The notes under the pieces were generated by a model. That model did not search any database. It was not told where the DNA came from and saw nothing but the letters and a program-made list of their open reading frames with translations. Positions 14,957-24,608 of a stretch of 64,000 nucleotides of DNA are shown here, piece after piece. The DNA is from Rhizobium rhizogenes (GTDB lineage Bacteria; Pseudomonadota; Alphaproteobacteria; Rhizobiales; Rhizobiaceae). The DNA lies in contig NZ_CP019701.2 of the NCBI RefSeq assembly GCF_002005205.3, positions 124,001 to 188,000 on the forward strand, given 5' to 3'. Made by a program: the position numbers and the translations under genes. Each line of letters starts with the position of its first letter. Position 1 is the stretch's first letter.

Positions 14957-17900
14957 TTATTTGTTGCGGGCGAGAAGCGCAGTCACCAGTTCGTTGGTAA
15001 TGCGCCCGTCCGGCGTCTGGCCGACGGATTTCTGGAAGTCCTTGATGGCGGTCACGGTGTTCTTGCCGAGCTTGCCATCCGGCTGGCCGGCATCAAAGCC
15101 GTTCTTGTTCAGGATCGCCTGAATGTTGCGGATCGCCTTTTCCATGTCCACGGAAGCGGTCTTCACCCCTTCCTTGCCGGCCCATTCCTCCGGCGGATTG
15201 ACACTGTTGGCGTCCTCCGAAAGCGGCTTTACCTTCCATGCGTCCATCTTGGCCTTGGCGCTCTGAAGCTGCTGCGGGTTCATCGCTCCGGCAACCTCGT
15301 CGCGCTTCTGGGCGGCGTCCGTGTCTCCATCCTTGGCGGCAATGGCGAACCATTTGTAGGATTCCTCGATATCCTGCTTCACGCCGCTGCCACGGGCATA
15401 AAGAATGGCGAGGTTGAACTGGCTGTCGCGCACACCGAGTTCGGAAGCCTTGATGAACCATTGTGCCGCAGAGGCGAAATCCGGCTGGCCGGCCGCATCG
15501 GACGCAAGCAGGACCGCGAGATTGTGCATGGCGCCGGCATTGCCCTGTTCAGCAGCCAGCGTGTAATAGCGCTTGGCTTCGGGCAGGTTGCGCTCGACGC
15601 CGTTCGCCTTCTCGTAAAGATTGGCGAGACGATATTGCGCCGGCGCAAGGCCGCGATCCGCCGCGAGCTTGTACCATTTCGCGGCTTCCGCACGGTCGGC
15701 GGTAACACCGCGACCATCGGTATAACGCGTGGCGATCTCGAACAGCGCCTGGGTGTCGCCCTTGGCGGCGGCTTCGGCTAGCGATGCGGGCTCGATGCCG
15801 GCGGGGACCGCGATGGCGTCCTGGTCGGGAACGGCCGTGGTGGTGACCTCGGCCGGTTTCGGCGCGTTGTTCTGCGCGACGGTGTCGGAATCTGCCGCAT
15901 CCACGGCGGGAACATCGGCGACCGGCGGCTCGTCAGGCAGCGGCGCGCCGCCGACGGTGCGGGGATCGATGGTGTTCTGCGCGGGTGCGCTGTTCTCGAT
16001 GCTGTCGGCCGATGCCGCCTGCTCCGGATCGATGGCGAGATCGGACGGAATGGTCACGGCCTTCTCACCGGCTTCGGGAAGCGCGGAAACCGGGCCATTG
16101 TCCATCTTCTGCTCGATGACCGGTGCCGGGGCTTCGGCGCCGCCGATCAGCGTCTTGACGAGCGGCATGGTCATCATGGCGAGAAGAATGGCGCCGATGC
16201 CGAGCAGTAACGGACGGCGATAGCGCGAAAGCGCCGAGCCCTCGGCCTTGCGGCTCTTCTTGCCGGTTTCAAGCTTCTCCGGCGATGTTTCCATGGCGGC
16301 GGCCTGCGCCGCGCGGCGGGCAGCGGCGATGAAATCCGTCCGTCCTTCGGCATCCGCAGCCTTGCCGCTGGCGGCCACCTGGCTGGCGCGCACGCGTTCC
16401 AGTATCTTCTTGATATCAGGCGCACCCGAACCCGGTTCCAGAAGTTCGTTTTCCTGGCCCGCCGGCAGAACGTCAATCGGATCGAGCGAGGGGGCGGGTT
16501 CCACCTGCGTGCGGGTGGAGGCAGCCGATACGGGTTCTTCCACGGCTTTGACGGTCTTCGCCGTGCCGGCCTTGAACCGTTTCGTCAGCCCGGCAAGCAG
16601 GCTCTTCTTTTCCGCCTTGGCGGGCTTGGCGGCGGCGGGCGGCACGACGGCCATTGCATCCGCGTCCTTCTCGTCAGCATCGAGAATGGCCTGCTCTTCA
16701 GCGATATAACCTTCCTCCGGGAAAATGGCGGCCGGCATGGCCACCTCTTCGCGGGCGGGGGCGACCATAGGCTGCGCGACGTTGCGGGGCGCGGCCTCTT
16801 CGCGGTAGGCGGGAGCGTTGTCGAGGCTGTCGAGACGGCCGGCGATCTGCACCAGCGTTTCATGCAGCGCTTCGAAAGTACGGTGTGTGCGTTCTTCGGT
16901 GTTGCGGCTCAGGGCTTCGAGGTTGCGCAGATCGGTCGCGAGATCCGTCAGCATCGTCATGTCGGCGAGGTTTGTGCCGGCAGAGAGGTTGTTGCGTGTA
17001 TAGGCGTCGAGAACCGCCTCGGCGGCCTGCCGGGCCGCTTCGATGATATATTCGTCGTTCGACGCCATATAGTCCTCGATCGCCGCCATGCGGGCGTCGA
17101 GTTCCGGCGACAGGCTTGCCTGCGTGTGCACGGGCTGGCTGATCAGCGTGGAGAGATGGGCGATCTGGTTTTCGAGGCTTGCCAGCGCATGGCTGTCTGC
17201 CGGTGCGGCATGGGCGCTCTCATCCAGACGGGCAGCGATATTGCCGAGCCGTTCTTCCAGACGTGAGAAGGCGCTTTCGCTGAGGCCCGGTGCCGGTTGC
17301 GGCTGGCTGTAGCGATAGTCGAGGTCCTCGATGCGACGCGAGAGCGTATCGAGCCGCTCGGCGAGGCCGTCATTGACGGCGCCATGATCCAGCGCATCGA
17401 TCTTGCGGGAAATGTCGCTGAGGAAAGACGTCAGTTCCGCCTGCTGCGAGGGGCGCTGCGACCGCTCCAGAAGCAGCGAAAGCTGGTCCAGCCGCTCGTG
17501 CAGCTGGGCGGCGTCGCGGGCGGTGCTGAGCTCATCGATCTTGCCGGCCAGCGCTTCAAGGCGGGCGGTGAGGTCCTGCGCCGGTTCCGGCTTGGCGGCG
17601 GCAAGCCGGTTGATATCGCCGAGCTGTTCGGCAAGACCGTTCAGACGGGTTTCCAGCCGCTGCGCCAGCGCATTGTCCGTGGCCTGCGCATTGGCGCGCG
17701 TGCCGGTAGCGGCAATGGCGCGGCTGATTTCGTCGAGCCGCTGATCGAGGCCGGAAAACTGTTCGGTAAAGGCCGCTTCGTTCGGCTGCATGTGCTTGCC
17801 GAGCTGCTCCACGGCGCTGGCAATCGCGATCAGCTTGTCTTCGAGCACGCGCACGGCCGGGTTGTTGCTCATGCCGCCGAGCTGTGTCTTGATGTCATCG

Positions 17901-18709
17901 AGACGATAGGCGAGCGAAACGATTTCGTCCTGCAACGCGCCGGCATCGAAACCGCGCAGCGTGTCTTCCACATTGTTCCAGCGGCTTTCGATCCGGTGCA
18001 CGCTGTCTTCGCGCGCAAGCTGGTCTATCGTCAGGCGCAGGTCCTCGAACTCGTTGCGCAGCCCGTAGGCGTCGGGAGATGCCAGATTGCCGAGCTGGTC
18101 GATGCTGCCGGCAAGCCGTGCGATGTCGTCGCGCAGGTCACCGATGAATTGCTGGTCTTCCGCCACCGCGCGGATATTGCGGATTTCGGCGCGCAGTCCC
18201 TGCGCCTCGCGTGCGACGCCCTCGGTTATATCGTGCTTCAGCTCGTGCCGGAGATTGACCAGCGCCTGCGCGATCTCCTGCAGGGCCACATCATTGCGCT
18301 GCTGCTCCTGATAGGGCGGAATGGCCCGCGCACGCGGGGCGGAGGAGGCGGCCGCGGCTTGCGTGTCCCTTGGCCGGTATTCCGGCGCAAGCGGTCTGGT
18401 AATGGTTCGTTCCGGACGCGCCGCCGGTTCCTGGGGACGCTGGAAGCTCGTCTCCAGAAGGCGCTGGCGCTGGCGAATTTCGTTGACAGGGTCGAGTTGT
18501 GGCGGGGTGACGCTGGCGCGCGGCTCACGCGGCGCGGCATAGGCCTCGTTCTTCGGCTCGGCCTGTGCGCTCGCGGCGCGCGGCTCGCGCGGGAACTTCT
18601 GGCTCATCAGCCCTTCAATGCGGGCTTCAAGGCCTTCAATGGTGCGATTGAGCGCATCAAGAGACGATCTGTCGCCTGGCTGTTGGGTTTTCGATCGCAA
18701 TCCGTTCAT
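14957..18709 (-). CDS. podJ: Polarity factor PodJ: coiled-coil, TM, Sel1 repeats, PG-binding domain
   Basis: A 1250-residue bitopic protein. Residues about 1-640 are charged, rich in Gln, Arg and Glu, and look like repeated coiled coil (many L-x-R-L-D-x-I and E-R-L-D-x-L segments). A Pro/Ala/Lys-rich linker follows. One transmembrane segment (about 830-855, PLLLGIGAILLAMMTMPLV) precedes a periplasmic part with Sel1 repeats (about 980-1140; PAQYRLANLYEKA, GAMHNLAVLLAS, SQFNLAILYARG) and a peptidoglycan-binding domain at the end (AILNKNGFDAGQPDGKLG). This is the layout of Caulobacter PodJ, and Agrobacterium PodJ is known to mark poles during unipolar growth. The ATG at 18709 was chosen over the in-frame upstream start at 18799. 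Confidence 0.88.
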   Translation of the reverse strand: MNGLRSKTQQPGDRSSLDALNRTIEGLEARIEGLMSQKFPREPRAASAQAEPKNEAYAAPREPRASVTPPQLDPVNEIRQRQRLLETSFQRPQEPAARPERTITRPLAPEYRPRDTQAAAASSAPRARAIPPYQEQQRNDVALQEIAQALVNLRHELKHDITEGVAREAQGLRAEIRNIRAVAEDQQFIGDLRDDIARLAGSIDQLGNLASPDAYGLRNEFEDLRLTIDQLAREDSVHRIESRWNNVEDTLRGFDAGALQDEIVSLAYRLDDIKTQLGGMSNNPAVRVLEDKLIAIASAVEQLGKHMQPNEAAFTEQFSGLDQRLDEISRAIAATGTRANAQATDNALAQRLETRLNGLAEQLGDINRLAAAKPEPAQDLTARLEALAGKIDELSTARDAAQLHERLDQLSLLLERSQRPSQQAELTSFLSDISRKIDALDHGAVNDGLAERLDTLSRRIEDLDYRYSQPQPAPGLSESAFSRLEERLGNIAARLDESAHAAPADSHALASLENQIAHLSTLISQPVHTQASLSPELDARMAAIEDYMASNDEYIIEAARQAAEAVLDAYTRNNLSAGTNLADMTMLTDLATDLRNLEALSRNTEERTHRTFEALHETLVQIAGRLDSLDNAPAYREEAAPRNVAQPMVAPAREEVAMPAAIFPEEGYIAEEQAILDADEKDADAMAVVPPAAAKPAKAEKKSLLAGLTKRFKAGTAKTVKAVEEPVSAASTRTQVEPAPSLDPIDVLPAGQENELLEPGSGAPDIKKILERVRASQVAASGKAADAEGRTDFIAAARRAAQAAAMETSPEKLETGKKSRKAEGSALSRYRRPLLLGIGAILLAMMTMPLVKTLIGGAEAPAPVIEQKMDNGPVSALPEAGEKAVTIPSDLAIDPEQAASADSIENSAPAQNTIDPRTVGGAPLPDEPPVADVPAVDAADSDTVAQNNAPKPAEVTTTAVPDQDAIAVPAGIEPASLAEAAAKGDTQALFEIATRYTDGRGVTADRAEAAKWYKLAADRGLAPAQYRLANLYEKANGVERNLPEAKRYYTLAAEQGNAGAMHNLAVLLASDAAGQPDFASAAQWFIKASELGVRDSQFNLAILYARGSGVKQDIEESYKWFAIAAKDGDTDAAQKRDEVAGAMNPQQLQSAKAKMDAWKVKPLSEDANSVNPPEEWAGKEGVKTASVDMEKAIRNIQAILNKNGFDAGQPDGKLGKNTVTAIKDFQKSVGQTPDGRITNELVTALLARNK

Positions 18710-18999
18710 CTTCTCGCTCGCTTCGCTTCCGCCCGCCGTGCCCGGTTGTCTGTCGCGACGTTGCCTGCCTGGGCATGCCGTCGCCGCAACATACAGCAAT
18801 TCCAGAGCCGGTATTTGCCCCCTGGAGGAAAATGCGCCGATGAACGAAGCAGTTACCTCTTGTCGGAGAATTCACGAAACGTGGTAAAGAAGTGGTTAAC
18901 TATGGTCGGAATTTTTTAACTTTTGTGGCGCATGGCGGGCCTGTGCCCGGCCGGACGTCCATTCGGTAAAAAAGGGGAGGCGATATTCAGCGGAAATTT

Positions 19000-19030
19000 A
19001 TTTGACGTTTACGCGCACGTCAAATATTGT
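19000..19030 (+). promoter_or_regulatory. Beta-oxidation operon promoter with embedded dyad operator
   Basis: In the 375-base divergent gap between podJ and the acyl-CoA dehydrogenase gene, ATTTGACGT (19000-19008) and ACGTCAAAT (19017-19025) form a perfect 9-bp dyad around TTACGCGC. The left arm contains a -35-like TTGACG (19002-19007). A -10-like TATTGT (19025-19030) follows at a 17-base spacing. So the dyad occupies the -35 to -10 spacer, as for MerR-family sites. The sequence resembles the TTGACGT...ACGTCAA consensus I recall for LiuR-type regulators of acyl-CoA catabolism. I see nothing else in this gap except possible podJ promoter sequence. Confidence 0.6.
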
Positions 19031-19084
19031 CGTTCCATATCGCCGGATCGGCTCCGGCTGCCACGATGCGGAGGAACATCGGTA

Positions 19085-20881
19085 ATGCCTGTTTACAAGG
19101 CCCCAGTCAAAGACACGCTTTTTATCCTGAACGAGGTTCTCGGCCTGGAGCGGTATAACAACCTGCCCGGCTTCGAGGATGCAACCCCTGACATGATCGA
19201 GGCCATCACTGGCGAGGCAGCGAAGCTTGCCGAAGAGCGGCTTTTCCCGCTCAACCTTTCCGGCGACAGCCAAGGCTGCAAGCGCGCCGATGACGGGTCG
19301 GTTTCCGTGCCTGACGGTTTCAAGGACGCTTATGACGCCTATTGCGAAGGCGGCTGGATCGGCCTTGCCGTTCCGCCGGAATTCGGTGGGCAGGGCCTGC
19401 CTTATACGCTGCATGCCGCCATCGGCGAATACATGTCGTCGGCCAACCTGTCGCTGATGATGTATCCCGGCCTGACGCAGGGTGCGATCGCCGCGATCCT
19501 TGTGCATGGCACGCAGGAACAGCAGGACACCTACCTGCCGAAGATGGTCGAAGGCACATGGTCCGGTACCATGAACCTGACCGAACCCCATTGTGGCACC
19601 GATCTCGGCCTTCTGCGCACCAAGGCCGTGCCGCAGGCTGACGGCAGCTACAAAATTTCCGGCCAGAAGATATTCATCTCCGCCGGCGAACATTCCATGA
19701 CGGACAATATCGTCCATCTGGTGATCGCCCGCATCGAAGGCGCGCCTGAGGGCACCAAGGGCATTTCGCTCTTCATCGTGCCGAAGTTCCTGGTCAAGGA
19801 AGACGGCACGCCGGGCGAGCGCAACGGCGTCACCTGCGGCGCCATCGAACACAAGATGGGCATTCACGGCAATGCCACCTGCGTCATGAATTACGACGAC
19901 GCGACGGGTTATCTGCTCGGCGCAGAAAACAAGGGCCTTTCGGCCATGTTCGTGATGATGAACGAGGCTCGCCTCGGCGTCGGCCTGCAGGGGCTCTCCG
20001 TCGGCGAGATCGCCTATCAGAACGCGGTCGAATATGCTCGTGAGCGCATTCAGGGCCGCTCGCTTTCGGGCGCCAAGTTCCCGGACAAGAAGGCCGATCC
20101 GATCATCGTGCATCCCGATATCCGCCGCACGCTGATGACCATCAAGGCCTATAACGAGGCCGGCCGCGCTTTCCTTCTGTGGACCGCGCTGCAATCCGAC
20201 ATCGCCCACCGCGCCACCGACGAAAAGCAGCGCCAAGTGGCGGACGACCTGCTCGGCCTCGTTACACCGATCCTGAAAGGTGTTTTGACCGACAAGGGCT
20301 TTGACCATGCTGTCATGGCGCAGCAGGTCTTCGGCGGCCACGGCTACATCGAGGAACATGGCATGAGCCAATATGTCCGCGATGCGCGTATCACCATGAT
20401 CTACGAAGGTGCCAACGGCATTCAGGCGCTCGATCTGGTCGGCCGCAAGCTCGGCATGAATGGCGGCCGCGCCGTCATGGCGCTGTTCAAGGAAATCGGT
20501 GATTTCTGCGAGGAAAACCGTGCTGATGAAAAGCTCAGCCTTTACACCAAGGGCCTGAAGAAGGGCTTGAACGACCTGCAGGCCGCGACCATGTGGTTCA
20601 TGCAGAACGCCATGGCCAAGCCCGACAATGCCGGTGCCGGTTCGACCGACTACATGCATCTCTTTGGCATCGTGGTGCTGGGCTACATGCAGGCGCGCAT
20701 GGCGAAAGCGGCGAGCGAAGCGCTTGCCGCAGGCAGCGCTTCGGACGAGGATTACCTCAAGACCAAGCTTGTCACGGCGAAGTTTTATATGGAGCGCATC
20801 ATGCCGGAAACGGCGCTGCGCAAGGCCCGCATCGAAACCGGCGCGGACACCATGATGGAACTGGCTGCGGAAGCATTCTGA
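19085..20881 (+). CDS. Acyl-CoA dehydrogenase
   Basis: A 598-residue flavoprotein of the large acyl-CoA dehydrogenase group (extra C-terminal domain, length typical of about 590-600). It catalyses the first step of beta-oxidation, forming trans-2-enoyl-CoA with FAD. Landmarks: [18 protein letters not shown] (FAD/substrate region), GYKI-like strand [41 protein letters not shown], and [15 protein letters not shown], whose Glu (about residue 440) fits the catalytic base. The ATG at 19085 is preceded by GAGGAAC. The first gene of a three-gene operon with a thiolase and a multifunctional hydratase/dehydrogenase. Chain-length preference is not readable. Confidence 0.92.
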   Translation: MPVYKAPVKDTLFILNEVLGLERYNNLPGFEDATPDMIEAITGEAAKLAEERLFPLNLSGDSQGCKRADDGSVSVPDGFKDAYDAYCEGGWIGLAVPPEFGGQGLPYTLHAAIGEYMSSANLSLMMYPGLTQGAIAAILVHGTQEQQDTYLPKMVEGTWSGTMNLTEPHCGTDLGLLRTKAVPQADGSYKISGQKIFISAGEHSMTDNIVHLVIARIEGAPEGTKGISLFIVPKFLVKEDGTPGERNGVTCGAIEHKMGIHGNATCVMNYDDATGYLLGAENKGLSAMFVMMNEARLGVGLQGLSVGEIAYQNAVEYARERIQGRSLSGAKFPDKKADPIIVHPDIRRTLMTIKAYNEAGRAFLLWTALQSDIAHRATDEKQRQVADDLLGLVTPILKGVLTDKGFDHAVMAQQVFGGHGYIEEHGMSQYVRDARITMIYEGANGIQALDLVGRKLGMNGGRAVMALFKEIGDFCEENRADEKLSLYTKGLKKGLNDLQAATMWFMQNAMAKPDNAGAGSTDYMHLFGIVVLGYMQARMAKAASEALAAGSASDEDYLKTKLVTAKFYMERIMPETALRKARIETGADTMMELAAEAF

Positions 20882-20918
20882 TGAGGCTGGCGTTTCTGAC
20901 GCCGCAGGGAGAGAAACA

Positions 20919-22127
20919 ATGACCGACGTTTTTATCTACGACCATGTCCGCACCCCGCGCGGACGCGGCAAGAAGGATGGCAGCCTGCATGAAGTGCCTT
21001 CCGTTCGCCTGGCCGCCAAGACGCTGGAAGCCATCCGCGACCGCAACGGGCTGGACACCTCCACTGTCGACGACATCATCATGGGTTGCGTCGATCCTGT
21101 CATGGATGCCGGTGCGGTGATCCCCAAGGCTGCGGCCTTCGAGGCCGGTTATTCCAACAGGGCGCCGGGCATGCAGATCTCGCGCTTCTGCGCCTCGGGT
21201 CTGGATGCCATCAACTTCGCGGCCGGCAAGGTCAAGGCGGGGTCTGACGATATTGTCATTGCCGGCGGCGTTGAAAGCATGTCCCGTGTCGGCATGGGCA
21301 TGTCGGGTGGCGCCTGGTACATGGACCCCTCGGTCAACTTCCCGGCCTTCTTCATGCCGCAGGGCGTCTCGGCCGATCTCATTGCCACGAAATACGGTTT
21401 TTCCCGTGACGATGTCGATGCCTATGCCGTCGAGAGCCAGAAGCGCGCGGCGCATGCCTGGGAAAAGGGCTATTTCAACAAGTCGGTCATTCCGGTGAAG
21501 GACCAGAACGGCCTGACGATCCTTGACCGTGACGAGCACATGCGCCCCGGCACGGACATGCAGGCGCTGGCCTCGCTCAACCCGTCCTTCCAGATGCCGG
21601 GTGAAATGGGCGGCTTCGAAGCCGTCGGCATCATGGCCCACCCGGAAGTGGAGCGGATCAATTATGTCCATCACGCCGGCAATTCGTCCGGCATCGTGGA
21701 TGGTGCCGCTGCCGTGCTGGTTGGCTCGAAGGCGGGCGGCGAGGCGATGGGTGTGAAACCGCGCGCCCGCATCAAGGCTTTCGCCAATATCGGCTCCGAC
21801 CCGGCGCTGATGCTGACCGGCCCGGTTGATGTGACCGAGAAGCTTCTGAAAAAGACCGGCATGTCGATTGCCGATATCGATCTTTTTGAACTGAACGAGG
21901 CCTTCGCCGCTGTTGTGCTGCGTTACTGCCAAGCCTTCGACATCGGCCACGACCGGATGAACGTCAATGGCGGCGCCATCGCCATGGGCCATCCGCTCGG
22001 TGCAACCGGCGCGATGATCCTCGGCACGGTGCTGGATGAACTGGAGCGGCGCGATCTGAACACCGCGCTCGTCACGCTCTGCATCGGCGCAGGCATGGGC
22101 ACGGCGACGGTTATCGAGCGGGTTTGA
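20919..22127 (+). CDS. Acetyl-CoA C-acyltransferase (thiolase)
   Basis: A 402-residue thiolase. The catalytic residues are visible: nucleophilic Cys in SRFCASGLDA (about 91), His in NGGAIAMGHPLGATGAM, and the second Cys in CIGAGMGTATVIE near the C-terminus. It cleaves 3-ketoacyl-CoA with CoA, the last step of beta-oxidation, and corresponds in role to FadA. A ribosome site (AGGGAGAG) precedes the ATG at 20919, 37 bases after the dehydrogenase gene. The upstream operator at 19000-19025 probably controls it as part of the operon. Confidence 0.93.
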   Translation: MTDVFIYDHVRTPRGRGKKDGSLHEVPSVRLAAKTLEAIRDRNGLDTSTVDDIIMGCVDPVMDAGAVIPKAAAFEAGYSNRAPGMQISRFCASGLDAINFAAGKVKAGSDDIVIAGGVESMSRVGMGMSGGAWYMDPSVNFPAFFMPQGVSADLIATKYGFSRDDVDAYAVESQKRAAHAWEKGYFNKSVIPVKDQNGLTILDRDEHMRPGTDMQALASLNPSFQMPGEMGGFEAVGIMAHPEVERINYVHHAGNSSGIVDGAAAVLVGSKAGGEAMGVKPRARIKAFANIGSDPALMLTGPVDVTEKLLKKTGMSIADIDLFELNEAFAAVVLRYCQAFDIGHDRMNVNGGAIAMGHPLGATGAMILGTVLDELERRDLNTALVTLCIGAGMGTATVIERV

Positions 22128-22157
22128 GAGGCTTCGGCTGACACCGCAACGGTTCCT

Positions 22158-22190
22158 CCGTCATCCTCGGGTCAAGCCCGAGGATGACGG
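22158..22190. repeat. Near-ideal palindromic intergenic repeat
   Basis: CCGTCATCCTCGGG (22158-22171) is followed by TCAAG and its exact complement (22177-22190), a 14-bp stem with a 5-base loop, between the thiolase and the hydratase/dehydrogenase. I recall CGTCATCCTCGGG palindromes as a frequent dispersed element in Agrobacterium and relatives. Inside an operon it may tune mRNA stability rather than terminate, as no T tract follows. Confidence 0.75.
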
Positions 22191-22234
22191 AAAAAGCGAA
22201 GCGGCCATAAAGATTCAGGGAAGAGGAATCCCAA

Positions 22235-24451
22235 ATGAGCACTTACACCAATTTCACCATCGAGACGGACGCAGACGGCATCGCCCTCGTCACCTGGGAC
22301 ATGCCGGAAAAATCCATGAACGTCTTCACTTCTGAGGTGATGGACGAGCTGAACGCCATTCTCGACGCGACTGTCGCGGATAGTGCCATCAAGGGTGTCG
22401 TCTTCACCTCAGGCAAGAGCACGTTTTCCGGTGGCGCCGATCTTTCGATGATCAAGTCGATGTTCTCCTTCTACAATGACGAGAAGACGAAGAACCCGGA
22501 TCAGGCGGCGGCAAAGCTGTTCGAACTCGTCGGCCGCATGACGGGCCTGTTCCGCAAGATCGAGACCAATGGCAAGCCCTGGGTTTCCGCCATCAATGGC
22601 ACCTGCATGGGTGGCGCTTTCGAACTGTCGCTCGCCTGCCATGGCCGTGTGGCCTCCAATGCCAAGAACCTCAAGATCGCCCTGCCGGAAGTCAAGGTCG
22701 GCATTTTCCCCGGCGCCGGCGGCACCCAGCGCGTGCCGCGCCTGACGGACGCGCAGTCGGCGCTGCAGATGATGACGACCGGCCAGTCGCTGACCGGCGC
22801 GCGCGCCAAGGCCATGGGACTGGTGCACCAGGTGGTGGAGCCGGATCAGCTGGTCGCAACCGCAAAGCAGATGATCAAGGACGGCCTGAAACCGGTTGCG
22901 CCCTGGGATGAAAAGGGCTTCAAGGCCCCCGGCGGCGGCATCTGGACGCCGGCCGCAGCCCAGCTCTGGCCCGCCGCACCGGCCATCCTGCGCCGCGAAA
23001 GCGCCGGCAATTATCCTGCCGCACTCGCCATCCTCAAATGCGTCTATGAGGGCCTGCAATTGCCCTTCGACACCGCGCTGAAGGTGGAGCAGCGTTATTT
23101 CACCGAAATCCTTCGCTCGAAGGAAGCCTTCGGCATGATCCGCTCGCTGTTCATCTCCATGCAGGAACTGGGCAAGGGCGCGCGCCGCCCGGCTGGCCAG
23201 CCGAAGACGGAGTTCAAGAAGGTCGGCGTTGTCGGCGCGGGCTTCATGGGCGCTGCCGTGGCTTACGTCACAGCCGCGGCCGGTATCCCCGTTACGTTGG
23301 TGGACCGCGATCAGGAAGCTGCCGACAAGGGCAAGGGCCATTGCGAGGAAAGCGTCAAGGCCGCCATCGGCAAGGGCAGGCTGACGCAGGATGAGGGCAA
23401 GGCCCTGCTCGACCTCGTCACCCCGACGGCGGATTACAAGGCCCTCTCCGATGCCGATCTCGTCATCGAGGCCGTCTTCGAAGACCGCGATGTGAAGAAG
23501 GCCGTCATCGAGGCTGTGGAAGCCGTGTTGCCCGAAGGTGCGATCTTCGCCTCCAACACCTCCACTTTGCCGATCACGGGCCTTGCGAAGAACTCGAAGC
23601 GCCCGACCGATTTCATCGGCATCCATTTCTTCTCACCGGTCGAGAAGATGATGCTGACGGAAGTCATCCTCGGCAAGGAAACCGGCGACAAGGCGCTCGC
23701 CGTCGCGCTGGATTATGTCGCGAAGATCAAGAAGACCCCGATTGTGGTCAACGATACGCGCGGCTTCTTCGTCAATCGCTGCGTGCTGCGTTACATGGCG
23801 GAAAGCTACGACATGCTGATCGAAGGCGTGCCCGCCGCCATGATCGAAAATGCCGCGAAATTCGCCGGCATGCCGGTCGGCCCGCTGGCGCTGAACGATG
23901 AGGTGGCGATCGATCTTTCCTACAAGATCCTGAAGGCCACCGTCGCCGATCTCGGTGAAAAGGCCGTCGATCCGCGCCATATGGAGCTGGTGAAAAAGCT
24001 GGTGGAAGGCGAGGGCCGTTTTGGCCGCAAGAACGCCAAAGGCTTTTACGATTACCCGGAAAAGCCCGCCAAAAAGTCCCTCTGGCCCGGCCTGAAGGAC
24101 CTCTATCCGCAGCAGAAGCCTGAGGACGTGGATATGGAGGTGCTGAAACAGCGCTTCCTCGTCACCGTGGCACTGGAAGCCGCCCGCACGGTGGAAGAAG
24201 GCATCGTTACCGATCCGCGTGAGGCGGATGTCGGCTCCATCCTCGGTTTCGGTTTCGCACCCTATACCGGCGGTGCGCTGTCCTACATCGACGGCATGGG
24301 CGTGAAGAACTTCGTGGCGCTCGCCGAAAAGCTCAGCGAGACCTACGGCCCGCGCTTCAAGCCGACGCCGCTCCTGAAGGACATGGCCGCCAAGGGCGAG
24401 ACCTTCTACGGTCGTTTCGATCCCTATGCCAGCGCCGCCAAGGCGGCCTGA
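22235..24451 (+). CDS. Enoyl-CoA hydratase / 3-hydroxyacyl-CoA dehydrogenase (FadB/FadJ-like)
   Basis: A 738-residue fusion enzyme for the two middle steps of beta-oxidation. The N-terminal crotonase domain (about 1-200) shows FSGGADLSM, the oxyanion-hole region NGTCMGGAFELSLACH and PEVKVGIFPGAGGTQRVPRL. The Rossmann domain (about 326-500) has the NAD-binding VGVVGAGFMGAAVAY and the catalytic-His segment FIGIHFFSPVEKM; the C-terminal 3HCDH domains include VNDTRGFFVNR and GFGFAPYTGGAL. It follows the thiolase after a 107-base gap holding a palindromic repeat, then ends at a strong terminator. The start ATG 22235 follows AGGGAAGAGG. This completes the operon. Confidence 0.93.
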   Translation: MSTYTNFTIETDADGIALVTWDMPEKSMNVFTSEVMDELNAILDATVADSAIKGVVFTSGKSTFSGGADLSMIKSMFSFYNDEKTKNPDQAAAKLFELVGRMTGLFRKIETNGKPWVSAINGTCMGGAFELSLACHGRVASNAKNLKIALPEVKVGIFPGAGGTQRVPRLTDAQSALQMMTTGQSLTGARAKAMGLVHQVVEPDQLVATAKQMIKDGLKPVAPWDEKGFKAPGGGIWTPAAAQLWPAAPAILRRESAGNYPAALAILKCVYEGLQLPFDTALKVEQRYFTEILRSKEAFGMIRSLFISMQELGKGARRPAGQPKTEFKKVGVVGAGFMGAAVAYVTAAAGIPVTLVDRDQEAADKGKGHCEESVKAAIGKGRLTQDEGKALLDLVTPTADYKALSDADLVIEAVFEDRDVKKAVIEAVEAVLPEGAIFASNTSTLPITGLAKNSKRPTDFIGIHFFSPVEKMMLTEVILGKETGDKALAVALDYVAKIKKTPIVVNDTRGFFVNRCVLRYMAESYDMLIEGVPAAMIENAAKFAGMPVGPLALNDEVAIDLSYKILKATVADLGEKAVDPRHMELVKKLVEGEGRFGRKNAKGFYDYPEKPAKKSLWPGLKDLYPQQKPEDVDMEVLKQRFLVTVALEAARTVEEGIVTDPREADVGSILGFGFAPYTGGALSYIDGMGVKNFVALAEKLSETYGPRFKPTPLLKDMAAKGETFYGRFDPYASAAKAA

Positions 24452-24470
24452 GGTTTCAAGTGAGGCATTG

Positions 24471-24495
24471 AACAGGCCCTTCGGGGCCTGTTTTT
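24471..24495 (+). terminator. Intrinsic terminator of the beta-oxidation operon
   Basis: AACAGGCCC/GGGCCTGTT forms a perfect 9-bp stem with a TTCG tetraloop, followed by TTTTT. It lies 20 bases after the stop of the hydratase/dehydrogenase gene. A textbook rho-independent terminator. Confidence 0.93.
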
Positions 24496-24608
24496 ATTAT
24501 GTCCGTTTCCCCGCTTTCCGTGCATCCTTTGCCGGACTGGGGCGTTGAAAAGGCTGGCCGGGCAAAAGCGCCCGCCGTCCATAATTCAGCACGCCTCAGG
24601 AGACAGCG

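Noticed and set aside
17297..18919. 540-codon plus-strand ORF antisense to podJ
   Set aside because: It is a shadow of the long podJ coiled-coil region in high-GC DNA. It has no ribosome site or domain pattern, whereas the podJ strand shows Sel1 and PG-binding motifs.
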